Source: Deltaproteobacteria bacterium UBA7527 (GTDB taxonomy: Bacteria > Desulfobacterota > Syntrophorhabdia > Syntrophorhabdales > Syntrophorhabdaceae). Taken from it: a stretch of 10,887 bases of DNA. Below the pieces are notes generated by a model. It was not told the DNA's origin. It was given only the letters and a program-made list of their open reading frames with translations, and ran no database searches. The stretch lies in assembly GCA_002478225.1 (NCBI GenBank), contig DLMV01000074.1:8287-19173 (forward strand). Direction: 5' to 3'. Below, piece after piece: positions 1 to 7,800 of the stretch. The stretch's first letter is position 1. Every line of letters begins with the position of its first letter. A program made the position numbers and the translations under genes.

Positions 1-3000
1 GCGCACATCTGGTTCCTGAAGAGCATGCCCAGCAAGATCGGCACCCTCCTTGAGCTATCCATAAAAGAGGTGGAGAGGGTCCTCTATTTTGAGAATTATA
101 TCGTCATAGAGCCGGGCAATTCCCCTTACAAGTTCTGCGAGATCATAACGGAAGAGAAGTATATTGAAGCAAAAGAGAAGTTCGGCGAAGCCTTTGCGGC
201 AGGCATAGGGGCAGAGGCCATAAGGGAATGCTTAAGAAAGATCAATATAGAAGGCATTGGCAAAGAGATCAGGGTTGAGATGAGAGATACATCGAGCGAT
301 GCGAAGAAGAAGAAGCTTGCCAGGAGATTGAAGGTCGTCGACGCCTTCCGGCTTTCAGGAGTAAGGCCGGAGTGGATGATCCTTGACATTATCCCCGTGC
401 TCCCACCTGAGCTCCGGCCGCTTGTGCCGCTGGACGGCGGCAGGTTTGCGACCTCCGACCTTAATGATCTATACAGAAGAGTCATCAACAGGAACAACAG
501 GCTGAAAAGACTGATGGAGCTTAACGCGCCGGAGATCATCATCAGGAATGAGAAAAGGATGCTCCAGGAAGCGGTTGACGCGCTTTTTGATAACTCGAAA
601 AGAGGAAGGGTTGTCACCGGCGCGAGCAAAAGACCGCTTAAATCCTTAAGCGACATGCTGCGTGGAAAGCAGGGCAGGTTCCGTCAGAACCTCCTCGGCA
701 AAAGGGTCGATTATTCGGGAAGGTCGGTCATCGTAGTAGGTCCTGAGCTGAGATTGCATCAGTGCGGTCTTCCGAAAACTATGGCGCTGGAGCTCTTTAA
801 GCCCTTTGTCTATAACCGGCTTATAAAAAAGGGATACGCCACGACAATTAAGAACGCGAAGAAGATAGTCGAAAAGGAGAGGTCAGAGGTATGGGATGTC
901 CTTGAAGAGGTCATCAAAGAGCACCCCGTCCTTTTGAACAGGGCGCCAACCCTCCACCGCCTGGGAATACAGGCATTCGAGCCGCAGCTGATCGATGGAA
1001 AAGCGATCCAATTGCACCCCCTTGTCTGTCCTGCTTATAATGCGGACTTTGACGGTGACCAGATGGCGGTCCACGTGCCGCTTTCAATTGAGGCTCAGAC
1101 AGAGGCGCGGGTGCTCATGATGTCAACGAACAACATACTGTCACCGGCAAACGGCAGGCCGATCATTGTGCCGACGCAGGACATCGTCCTCGGCCTCTAT
1201 TATCTGACGATCGAAAGAAAATACAAACCGGGGCAGAGCAAAGACACCTATGAGTTCGCTCTCGATGAATTTACCGGCATCTCCGCAGTGGAAGCCTTGT
1301 GTGCGGAGATAAAGCAGGATAAGTATGCCCTGGAGCTGAAGTCGCTTGACAACACGGTGGAGCGTCTTAACGAAATTTTACGGACGCCGAAATTCTACGA
1401 TATCTGTCTGAAGAAGAAAGATTCGATAGACCTGACCCCTCATACAAAAAAGCTTGTTACTGCAACGAAGGAGATGCGGAATAAAAAGTTTAAAGAACTG
1501 AATCCGGATCAACAAAGGAAGATCATCGAGCTGAACCGCCTGATACTGCACAAGGTCTATCCGCAGGCCTGCCCGATGCTGCGGAAGAGGTTTATTTTCA
1601 GCGATCCGCAGGAAGTAAGGGTCGCTTATGATTCCGGCGAGATCGATCTCCATGCGAAGATTAAGGTCAGGCTCGACGGGGTCCTGGAAGAGACAACGGT
1701 CGGAAGGGTTATCCTGCGGGATGTTATTGAAAATGCCCTGATGGAACTGGGAGAAGAAAAAAGGCAGTCAGTGATGAAAGAGCTGTTCGGTTTGATAAAG
1801 AATGCGCCGATGGACAAGAAGAACATCGGCCTGCTCATTGATAAATGCTACAGGGAAGCCGGTGAGAAATGCACCGTTATTCTCTCGGACAGGCTGAAAG
1901 ACCTCGGGTATTATTATGCCACGCTTGGAGGCATATCGATCTGCATTGACGATATGAAGGTCCCCGATAAAAAGAAGGATCTGATAGAGCGTGCGAACAA
2001 AGATGTCCTTATAGTGCAAAAACAGCATTCAGAGGGCCTTATTACCGATGGTGAGCGGTACAACAAGGTCATCGATATATGGGCAAATGTCACAGAAGAG
2101 ATCGCAAAAGAACTGATGGACGAGCTTGGCTCCGAAATAGTCCTTGATTCTGAGGGAAATACCGTTATAGGCCCTAACGGGAAGCCAGAGCTCCAGAACA
2201 GCAGAAACCCCATATTCATAATGGCCAATTCCGGGGCAAGAGGGAACGCACAGCAGATCAGACAGCTTGCCGGCATGAGGGGGCTCATGGCGAAGCCCTC
2301 CGGCGAGATCATCGAGACGCCGATCAAGAGCAATTTCAGGGAAGGGCTCGATGTGCTGCAGTATTTTATATCGACCCACGGAGCGAGGAAAGGTCTTGCA
2401 GATACAGCGCTGAAGACAGCAAACTCCGGGTACCTTACAAGAAGGCTCGTCGATGTTGCCCAGGACGTCGTGGTGAACGAGTATGACTGCGGAACAATTG
2501 ATTATATCGAGGTGGGAGCGCTGGTCGAGGGCGGCGAGATCATTGAACGGCTTGAGGCGAGGATACTCGGCAGGGTTGCCCACGAAGACCTCAGGGATCC
2601 TGACGGCGGGATTATCGTGAGAAAGAATGAAGAGATCAGGGAACACCACCTGAAGGCGATCGAAGAGGTGTACGAGAAGGTGAAGATACGGTCGGTGCTC
2701 ACCTGCCGCTCCAAGAGAGGCGTCTGCGTGCTCTGCTACGGGCGCGACCTCGCGCGGGGACGGCTGGTAAGCATAGGTGAAGCCGTGGGGATCATCGCGG
2801 CCCAATCTATCGGAGAGCCGGGAACACAGCTTACGATGAGGACATTCCACATCGGAGGCGCTGCTTCGAGGAGGGTCGAACAATCCACAATAGAAACCCG
2901 CAACGAAGGATTTATAAAACTGATAAATGTGAAGGTCATCAAGAATAAGGACGGCGTCCCGGTGGTAATGAACAGGAACGGCGAGATCGCTATCGTGGAT

Positions 3001-4230
3001 GAGACGGGAAGGGAAAGAGAAAAGTTCAGCGTTCCTTACGGGGCAAGGCTCCTTGTCAATGACAAGGATAAAACGAAGCTAACAAGGGATCCCACCGAGA
3101 ATATCATGAAGCAAAAGCTTGCTGAATGGGATCCCTATACGATCCCTATTCTTTCAGAAGTGACCGGAAAGGTAAAGTTCGGCGATATCTTTGAGGGAGA
3201 AACGATGCAGGAGAGCAAGGACGAGGTGACCGGTCTTTCCTACAAGGTCATCATCGAGCCGAAGAACCCCGATTTCCGCCCGAGGATATCGATCAAGGAC
3301 GACAAGGGCAAAACCATTACCATACCCAACTCGACGAGCCCGGCGCGCTACATGCTGCCCGTTGGCGCGCATATTATGGTAAACGAAGGAGATATGCTCC
3401 ACGCGGGCGATGTTGTGTCAAAGATACCGAGGGAGACGACAAAGACAAAGGATATCACCGGCGGTCTGCCGAGGGTTGCCGAGCTCTTTGAGGCGAGAAA
3501 ACCGAAAGAGAGTGCCATAGTGAGCGAGATCGACGGCATGGTCTCATTTGGAAAGATGACGAAAGGGAAAAGAGAGATCATCGTGAACCCGGATTCGGAA
3601 CACGTTGAGCCGAAGAAATACACCATCCCGAGAGGGAAACATATCATCGTCCATGAAGGCGATTATGTGAAGGCAGGCGAGGCTTTGATGGACGGACCAA
3701 AGAACCCGCATGACGTGCTGCGCATCCTCGGCATCCAGGAGCTTGCCCGTTACCTTGTTGACGAGATACAGGAGGTGTACCAACTGCAGGGCGTGAAGAT
3801 AAACGACAAGCACATCGAGGTCATTGTCCGGCAGATGCTGAAGCGCGTCAAGATCAAAAGCGTAGGCGACACGAACTTTATCATCGATGATTTCGTCGAG
3901 AAATGGATCTTCGAAGAAGAAAATGAGCGTGTCCAGAGCAAGGGCGGAAAGCGCGCGGAGGCAGAGTCGTTGTTCCTCGGGATAACGAAGGCTTCGCTTA
4001 TCACCGATAGTTTTATTTCAGCGGCAAGCTTCCAGGACACGACAAAGGTCCTCACTCAGGCTGCGATAGAGGGAAGGATCGATTACTTGAAAGGCCTTAA
4101 AGAAAACGTTATTATGGGGAGGATCATCCCTGCCGGGACCGGTTTCATAAAATACAGGAACTATGACATGAATCCCATAGGCGGCGCAGAGGAAAACCGC
4201 CTGGAGCCGTCAGATATTAAGGCTCCTTAG
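1..4230 (+). CDS. rpoC: DNA-directed RNA polymerase subunit beta' (5'-truncated by window edge)
   Basis: Largest catalytic subunit of RNA polymerase. The frame is open at base 1 (AHIWFLKS, matching E. coli RpoC from about residue 112), so the true start and the first zinc-binding motif lie upstream; the Met at 25 is internal. 1409 residues are present. Seen in order: clamp helices that bind sigma (about residues 155-200), the switch/lid stretch around GKRVDYSGRS, the catalytic loop NADFDGDQM at 1039-1065 whose three Asp chelate the active-site magnesium, the bridge-helix region (GLADTALKTANSGYLTRR), and the second zinc site with Cys at 2488, 2704, 2725 and 2734. The trigger loop (MRTFHIGGAA from 2836) is split by an E. 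coli-like SI3 insertion. Adding the missing 111 residues gives about 1520, longer than the 1407 of E. coli; most of the excess is one extra segment at 1210-1611. The last 21 bases overlap the convergent cpoB gene. Normally downstream of rpoB, which is outside the window. Confidence 0.98.
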   Translation, partial: AHIWFLKSMPSKIGTLLELSIKEVERVLYFENYIVIEPGNSPYKFCEIITEEKYIEAKEKFGEAFAAGIGAEAIRECLRKINIEGIGKEIRVEMRDTSSDAKKKKLARRLKVVDAFRLSGVRPEWMILDIIPVLPPELRPLVPLDGGRFATSDLNDLYRRVINRNNRLKRLMELNAPEIIIRNEKRMLQEAVDALFDNSKRGRVVTGASKRPLKSLSDMLRGKQGRFRQNLLGKRVDYSGRSVIVVGPELRLHQCGLPKTMALELFKPFVYNRLIKKGYATTIKNAKKIVEKERSEVWDVLEEVIKEHPVLLNRAPTLHRLGIQAFEPQLIDGKAIQLHPLVCPAYNADFDGDQMAVHVPLSIEAQTEARVLMMSTNNILSPANGRPIIVPTQDIVLGLYYLTIERKYKPGQSKDTYEFALDEFTGISAVEALCAEIKQDKYALELKSLDNTVERLNEILRTPKFYDICLKKKDSIDLTPHTKKLVTATKEMRNKKFKELNPDQQRKIIELNRLILHKVYPQACPMLRKRFIFSDPQEVRVAYDSGEIDLHAKIKVRLDGVLEETTVGRVILRDVIENALMELGEEKRQSVMKELFGLIKNAPMDKKNIGLLIDKCYREAGEKCTVILSDRLKDLGYYYATLGGISICIDDMKVPDKKKDLIERANKDVLIVQKQHSEGLITDGERYNKVIDIWANVTEEIAKELMDELGSEIVLDSEGNTVIGPNGKPELQNSRNPIFIMANSGARGNAQQIRQLAGMRGLMAKPSGEIIETPIKSNFREGLDVLQYFISTHGARKGLADTALKTANSGYLTRRLVDVAQDVVVNEYDCGTIDYIEVGALVEGGEIIERLEARILGRVAHEDLRDPDGGIIVRKNEEIREHHLKAIEEVYEKVKIRSVLTCRSKRGVCVLCYGRDLARGRLVSIGEAVGIIAAQSIGEPGTQLTMRTFHIGGAASRRVEQSTIETRNEGFIKLINVKVIKNKDGVPVVMNRNGEIAIVDETGREREKFSVPYGARLLVNDKDKTKLTRDPTENIMKQKLAEWDPYTIPILSEVTGKVKFGDIFEGETMQESKDEVTGLSYKVIIEPKNPDFRPRISIKDDKGKTITIPNSTSPARYMLPVGAHIMVNEGDMLHAGDVVSKIPRETTKTKDITGGLPRVAELFEARKPKESAIVSEIDGMVSFGKMTKGKREIIVNPDSEHVEPKKYTIPRGKHIIVHEGDYVKAGEALMDGPKNPHDVLRILGIQELARYLVDEIQEVYQLQGVKINDKHIEVIVRQMLKRVKIKSVGDTNFIIDDFVEKWIFEEENERVQSKGGKRAEAESLFLGITKASLITDSFISAASFQDTTKVLTQAAIEGRIDYLKGLKENVIMGRIIPAGTGFIKYRNYDMNPIGGAEENRLEPSDIKAP
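1210..1611 (+). other. Lineage-specific insertion in RpoC after the catalytic loop
   Basis: Between the conserved VLGLYYLT and the conserved EVRVAYDSGEIDLHA this protein has 134 residues, whereas E. coli RpoC, as I recall its sequence, has 17 (LGLYYMT to EAERLY). The net insertion is about 117 residues. It is rich in Lys, Glu and Leu, reads as mostly helical, and includes stretches such as LNPDQQRKIIELNRLILHK. Both flanks align without frameshift, so it is a true in-frame insertion and not a sequencing error. No family was recognised. It may be shared by a whole phylum. Confidence 0.75.
2869..3441 (+). other. SI3-type (sandwich-barrel hybrid) insertion in the RpoC trigger loop
   Basis: About 191 residues separate the N-terminal half of the trigger loop (MRTFHIGGAAS) from its return at KDITGGLPRVAELFEAR. 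Length and landmarks (FIKLINVK, WDPYTIPILSEVTG, DEVTGLSYKVI) parallel E. coli SI3, residues 943-1130. SI3 is typical of proteobacteria and several other Gram-negative phyla and absent from Firmicutes and Actinobacteria, so it supports a diderm host. Confidence 0.85.
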
Positions 4231-4956
4231 CTTTCGTTCAGCGATAATAGCCTCTTCGCTTTTCGGGTAGAGCTCTATGATCCTCTTCAGGAGGGTTATA
4301 GAGCTCTTCTTATCTTTGGTCTGGCTGAATGCCTCTGCCTGGGAAAGAAGCGCCCGTGGAGCCTTCTCGCTTTTTGGATATTTATCGATAACCTCCTGGA
4401 AAGAGACGATCGCTTTTTCATAGTTTTTCAGATTCATGTAACTCTCGCCCGTCCAGTAGAACGCATTCGGTATGAGCGGGGTTCCGCCATATGTCTCAAC
4501 GAACTTTGTGAACTTGATGACCGCCTCATCATAAGCCCCCTTCTGGTAGGCGTCAAAGGCGTCTTTATAGGCGCTTTCATACTTTGCGTCAATCCCCGAT
4601 GAACCCGGTTGCGCCGATGGTCCGGTCGCAGCATCGGGTTTCTTCTGAGCGCCCAGCATGGCTTTGGTCTCACTCCAGTATGTTCTTAGCTGGTATTCCA
4701 GCTCATCGAGCTTGCCAAGTATGCTCTTTATCTTTTCGTCCCTGTTTTCAACGGCAGCATAAACGCCAACGATCTGCTTACCGGCATTTTCATTATCCTT
4801 TGTCAGTTGTGCCAGCTTTGCATTCGTTTCCTGTTTGAAGCTGTAAAGATCGCTCTGCAGGAACGACAGGCTGCTCTGCATCTGGATCATCTGCTCGTCC
4901 GTAGTACAGCCTGCTGCCAGCGCAATAACAATAAAAATTACGGCGTATTTATACAT
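4210..4956 (-). CDS. cpoB: Cell division coordinator CpoB / YbgF-like TPR protein, probable lipoprotein
   Basis: Periplasmic partner of the Tol-Pal system; in E. coli CpoB links peptidoglycan synthesis to outer-membrane constriction at division. The 248 residues show a short hydrophobic signal ending in LAAGC, so Cys17 is a likely lipidation site. A coiled coil follows at about 22-100 (the TolA-binding, trimerising part in E. coli YbgF), then a Pro/Ser/Gly linker at 103-123, then three TPR-like repeats at about 124-248 beginning YESAYKDAFDAYQKGAYDEAV. The ATG at 4954-4956 lies 3 bases after the pal stop, with AAGGGG inside the end of pal as ribosome site, so translation is coupled. E. coli CpoB has a cleavable non-lipid signal, so the lipobox is a variation. 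The stop overlaps the convergent rpoC end by 21 bases, and the last 30 or so residues are encoded across a hairpin that looks like the rpoC terminator. Confidence 0.9.
   Translation of the reverse strand: MYKYAVIFIVIALAAGCTTDEQMIQMQSSLSFLQSDLYSFKQETNAKLAQLTKDNENAGKQIVGVYAAVENRDEKIKSILGKLDELEYQLRTYWSETKAMLGAQKKPDAATGPSAQPGSSGIDAKYESAYKDAFDAYQKGAYDEAVIKFTKFVETYGGTPLIPNAFYWTGESYMNLKNYEKAIVSFQEVIDKYPKSEKAPRALLSQAEAFSQTKDKKSSITLLKRIIELYPKSEEAIIAERKLRSLNI
4269..4317 (+). terminator. Candidate intrinsic terminator of rpoC, inside antisense cpoB
   Basis: Bases 4269-4285 pair with 4291-4307 to form a 17-bp stem without mismatch (two G-U wobbles) around a 5-base loop, TTCAG. The outer ten pairs are AGAGCTCTAT with ATAGAGCTCT. 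The next ten bases, 4308-4317, are seven T plus C, A and C. In the + strand RNA the stem is complete; in the opposite strand the two wobbles become A-C mismatches and no U-rich run follows, so the signal points to rpoC transcription. It begins 38 bases past the rpoC stop and lies over CpoB residues 217-230. The U-tract is imperfect, so efficiency is uncertain. Confidence 0.6.
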
Positions 4957-4959
4957 AGC

Positions 4960-5514
4960 CTACCCCTTCTGGTCGATCTTAAAATGGGCGCGCCTGTTCT
5001 TTGCCCAGGCATCCTCGGTACGGCCCGGGTCGGCAGGCATTTCCTTGCCGTATGAGACCGTCTTGATCCTCGACCCCTGGACGCCCATCTTGACGAGATG
5101 CTCCTTTACCGATTCCGCACGTTTTTGACCGAGAGCGAAGTTGTATTCCACAGTGCCCCTCTCATCACAGTGCCCCTCTACAACGATTGTCGTTGCCTTT
5201 GACTGTTTAAGCCAGTTGCCTACCGCCTGGATCTTTGGCAGTTGCGATCCCTGGATCGCGTAGCTGTCGAATTCGAAGTAGACATCCTGCTGCGAGAGAG
5301 ATGACCTCATCTTTTCGTCAAGCATTTGCAGCCTGTCTCTTTCTGCTCTTGCCAGTTCTTCAGCTGTAACGCCGCCCTTTCTGTCTTTTGCGCTGTCGTC
5401 CTTTGATGCAGCTGCCCCCTCGGGTGTTGCTTTGTACGTCGGCTGAACCACTTTCGGGGCGCATCCGGCGAACATAAGAGTGCATACAATCGAAAATACC
5501 AGAAAATATTTCAT
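4960..5514 (-). CDS. pal: Peptidoglycan-associated lipoprotein Pal
   Basis: Outer-membrane lipoprotein that grips peptidoglycan and binds TolB, giving the Tol-Pal tether. 184 residues: signal with lipobox MFAGC (Cys18 lipidated), a flexible charged linker at about 19-75, then the OmpA-type domain at 76-184. Seen are VYFEFDSYAI, EGHCDERGTVEYN, LGQKRAESVKEHL, VSYGKEMPA and WAKNRRAHF, all diagnostic of Pal. Asp117 and Arg132 sit where the family binds the diaminopimelate of peptidoglycan. E. coli has GHADERG; here an additional Cys (116) replaces the Ala. The ATG at 5512-5514 is preceded by AAGGAGG four bases upstream, within the 12-base gap after tolB. Length is close to E. coli Pal (173). Confidence 0.97.
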   Translation of the reverse strand: MKYFLVFSIVCTLMFAGCAPKVVQPTYKATPEGAAASKDDSAKDRKGGVTAEELARAERDRLQMLDEKMRSSLSQQDVYFEFDSYAIQGSQLPKIQAVGNWLKQSKATTIVVEGHCDERGTVEYNFALGQKRAESVKEHLVKMGVQGSRIKTVSYGKEMPADPGRTEDAWAKNRRAHFKIDQKG

Positions 5515-5526
5515 GTTACCTCCTTA

Positions 5527-6825
5527 TCAAGGTGCGAATTTTGCCTGTTCTTCGTTGCCGTCGGTAAATTTCAGTGCCCTTTTGTTCTCTCCGTTGTACA
5601 GCATCGTGTACAGACCGTATCTTCCCCCAGCCTGCGAGGAGAAAAGTATGTATCTCCCGCATGGAGAGAATTGCGGCGAATCGTTGAGAGATCCTCCATT
5701 TGTCAGGACCCTCTGGTTCGAACCGTCGGCGTTCATGACCGATATCTCAAAAGCACCTTCGATCTTGGATACGAATGTTATGAGGTCGCCTTTCGGTGAG
5801 AATGAGGGTGCGCTGTTGTAGCTTCCGTAATAGGTGAGCCTCTTTATCTCCCCCGATGCGCTGTCTCTGATGAATATCTGGGGACTTCCGAACATGTCGG
5901 ATACGAAGAGCAGTTTTGAGCCATTCGGCGAGAACGACGCCGATGTAACGATCCCTTCCCTCTGCATTATGGTCCTTTTCTCACCGGTCTCGATATTGTA
6001 TGTATAGATGGTCGAGTTCCTGCCCGATGTATGTGAATATACAAGGGTTGAATTGTTCAGCCACGACGAACAGATCTTCATGCCGTCGCTTCTGTCCACG
6101 TTGATCTCTCTGCTGCCGTCCGTGTCCTTCACGTAGAGGTTTGGCCTTCCTTCTTTATACGAGGTGTAGGCGATGTATCTCCCGGTCGGCGATATTGAGG
6201 GCGCAACAGTGATGCTATTGTAGCTGGTGATCTTTCTCAGGTTAAATCCGTCGATATCGGCCATGTATATTTCTTTGAGATTTCTTCTGCCGCCGACGAA
6301 GATCACGCGTGAGCTCATGATCCCCTTGTCGCCTGTGACGGTGAGCAGTATATCATCGGCAAACCTGTGGACGAGCCTCCGCCAGTCTTCCTGCCGTGAG
6401 CGGTATCGTTTGGCAAGCATCAGGGAGCCGTCAAGGGTGTCATAGAGGAACGCTTCAAGGACAACCTCATTGTCTTTTAGCTGAAATCTTCCTTTGCAGA
6501 GAAGCTCGATCCCCACCGAGCGCCAGCTCCCGAAGTTGATCTCCTGTTTCTCTACTCCTTCATTAAGGAATTCTTTATCGAGGAGCGATTGCGGAGCAAC
6601 GATAAAGAAACCTGAGAGGTCAAGGTCTTTGTTCAAAAGATCGCTCATGTCCGTCTGGAGCCTGTCTGCCTTGTCGCTCTTGAAATATGGCACGGCAACG
6701 GTTATCTTCTTGAAGCTTTTTCCATAGATGTCGAGATATACCCGTGCTCCGGCAACATCTGCCGTGAAGATGCCTGTTGCGAAGAGGGTGCAGAGGATGA
6801 AGGTGGTCCATTTACCTTTTTTCAT
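5527..6825 (-). CDS. tolB: Tol-Pal system protein TolB
   Basis: Periplasmic beta-propeller that binds Pal and, through its N-terminal strand, TolA. 432 residues, the usual family length. A signal peptide covers about 1-27 (hydrophobic TTFILCTLFATGIF, probable cut after VAGA). The N-terminal alpha/beta domain is at about 28-165 (KKITVAVPYF, LSGFFIVAP, RSVGIELLCKGRF). Six propeller blades follow from about 170 to 432 with PD40/WD40-like repeats: APSISPTGRYIAY, SASFSPNGSKLLF, APSFSPKGDLITF and SPQFSPCGRYILF each with a following YxxDxDG-type turn. The ATG lies inside the last codons of the LysR gene (14-base overlap), with GGAG a few bases before it, so its translation is coupled to LysR. TolQ, TolR and TolA are not in the window. 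Confidence 0.97.
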   Translation of the reverse strand: MKKGKWTTFILCTLFATGIFTADVAGARVYLDIYGKSFKKITVAVPYFKSDKADRLQTDMSDLLNKDLDLSGFFIVAPQSLLDKEFLNEGVEKQEINFGSWRSVGIELLCKGRFQLKDNEVVLEAFLYDTLDGSLMLAKRYRSRQEDWRRLVHRFADDILLTVTGDKGIMSSRVIFVGGRRNLKEIYMADIDGFNLRKITSYNSITVAPSISPTGRYIAYTSYKEGRPNLYVKDTDGSREINVDRSDGMKICSSWLNNSTLVYSHTSGRNSTIYTYNIETGEKRTIMQREGIVTSASFSPNGSKLLFVSDMFGSPQIFIRDSASGEIKRLTYYGSYNSAPSFSPKGDLITFVSKIEGAFEISVMNADGSNQRVLTNGGSLNDSPQFSPCGRYILFSSQAGGRYGLYTMLYNGENKRALKFTDGNEEQAKFAP

Positions 6826-7711
6826 GCTTTCTCCATTTATCTATTATGTCGAGAAGCGCTTTGACCTGCGGCGAGATCGTCTTCCCCTTCTTTGTCACAA
6901 TATATAAGGACCTTGCAATATTCGGGAGCCCTTCAATATTTAAGCACTTCAGGTTATTATTTGCAAGTTCATGAACAATTGCCATTTTTGAGATATACGA
7001 AATACCCATGCCGTTCTTGACCGCCTCTTTTATCGCCTCCGTATCTGTTAATTCAGCGACTATCTGCAGCTCCGGCAGCACGTCGACCTTCAGTTTTTTC
7101 AGTGATGATTCAAAATGATTGCGTGTGCCTGATCCCGGTTCCCTCATAATGAGAGGATAGTTTTTTAGTTGCTTAATATTGATCGTGCCGGGAAAGGACG
7201 GCGGCGCGATCATGACGATAGTGTCTTCAAGGAATTTTTTATATTCTATCTTTTTCGTCTCATATTTTGCCCCGACGAAGCCGATATCGATCTCGCCTTC
7301 TTCCATCTTCCTGATAATTTCCTTCGAATCGGCGATGATGAGCCTGAAGCGGATGTTGTTGTACTGCTGTTTGAATATATGGAGCAGTCCAGGCAGGATA
7401 TACACGCCAGGGATGTTGCTTGCCCCTACAGTGATATCGCCCTCTTGCAGGCCTTTGAAGGCGGCGATCGCATCGATGGTCTCTTTTTTAAGGCTCAGAA
7501 AATCCTTGGCGTACCGGAAGAGGATCTCTCCTGCCTTGGTGAGCGTTACCGTCCGCTTTGTCCTGTCGATGAGCTTTACGCCGAAATAGCGCTCGAGGTC
7601 GACGATCTGCTTGCTGACCGTCGGCTGCGTGAGATACATCTCCTCAGCCGCCTTTGTAAAGCTCTTCAACTCCGCTATCTTCACGAATGTTTCAAGGTGA
7701 CGGAGGTCCAT
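6812..7711 (-). CDS. LysR-family transcriptional regulator (CysL-like / selenium-metabolism-associated type)
   Basis: DNA-binding regulator of 299 residues. The N-terminal winged helix-turn-helix is at 1-60 (FTKAAEEMYLTQPTVSKQIVDLERYFGVKLIDR, helix-turn-helix about 18-37, split here over the classic AA-x5-QP-x2-S pattern), then a linker helix at about 63-88, then a periplasmic-binding-protein-like effector domain at 91-295. Features such as GASNIPGVYILP, IMREPGSGTR, ELTDTEAIKEAVKNGMGISYIS and the tail KKGKTISPQ recall the CysL/YwfK branch and the group named selenium metabolism-associated in deltaproteobacteria and Nitrospirota; this assignment is from memory of those families. Effector and targets are unknown. 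The gene ends 14 bases inside tolB and follows the hydrolase gene after 89 bases. No Shine-Dalgarno precedes the ATG. It may control itself and so the tol genes. Confidence 0.9.
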   Translation of the reverse strand: MDLRHLETFVKIAELKSFTKAAEEMYLTQPTVSKQIVDLERYFGVKLIDRTKRTVTLTKAGEILFRYAKDFLSLKKETIDAIAAFKGLQEGDITVGASNIPGVYILPGLLHIFKQQYNNIRFRLIIADSKEIIRKMEEGEIDIGFVGAKYETKKIEYKKFLEDTIVMIAPPSFPGTINIKQLKNYPLIMREPGSGTRNHFESSLKKLKVDVLPELQIVAELTDTEAIKEAVKNGMGISYISKMAIVHELANNNLKCLNIEGLPNIARSLYIVTKKGKTISPQVKALLDIIDKWRKHEKR

Positions 7712-7717
7712 TGATAA

Positions 7718-7746
7718 AAATTATGATATTAATTCCCCTAATGCAA
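7718..7746 (-). promoter_or_regulatory. Candidate promoter for lysR-tolB-pal-cpoB, possibly giving a leaderless mRNA
   Basis: On the minus strand TTGCAT (7741-7746) and TAATTT (7718-7723) are separated by 17 bases. The -10 box ends 6 bases before the LysR ATG, so transcription would begin at or next to the A of ATG, which fits the absence of a ribosome site. An imperfect dyad (ATTGAT at 7710-7715, ATTAAT at 7728-7733) overlaps the -10 box and could be a self-regulatory LysR site. The -35 match is 4 of 6 and AT-rich sequence gives chance matches, so this is tentative. Confidence 0.35.
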
Positions 7747-7800
7747 CAAAAAATGACAGTTTGAGAAATTACGATCAACGACATACGGTCTTTATCCGTT

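Noticed and set aside
2029..2883. A 284-codon open frame on the minus strand inside rpoC
   Set aside because: It lies antisense to the most conserved part of rpoC, has no ribosome site, and its protein shows no recognisable family; it is a by-product of rpoC codon use. The other minus-strand frames under rpoC were dropped for the same reason.
4179..4202. Inverted repeat AGGCGG/CCGCCT at the rpoC end as terminator of the leftward tol operon
   Set aside because: Only a 6-bp stem with a 12-base loop and no T-run on either strand; the bases are explained by rpoC codons.
7160..7714. Plus-strand frames of 136 and 181 codons inside the LysR gene
   Set aside because: Antisense to a clear LysR protein; no ribosome site and no family resemblance.
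7712..7800. Terminator after the hydrolase gene
   Set aside because: The only hairpin seen (ACGG/CCGT, 4 bp, 7-base loop) is too weak and lacks a T-run, so read-through into lysR remains possible.
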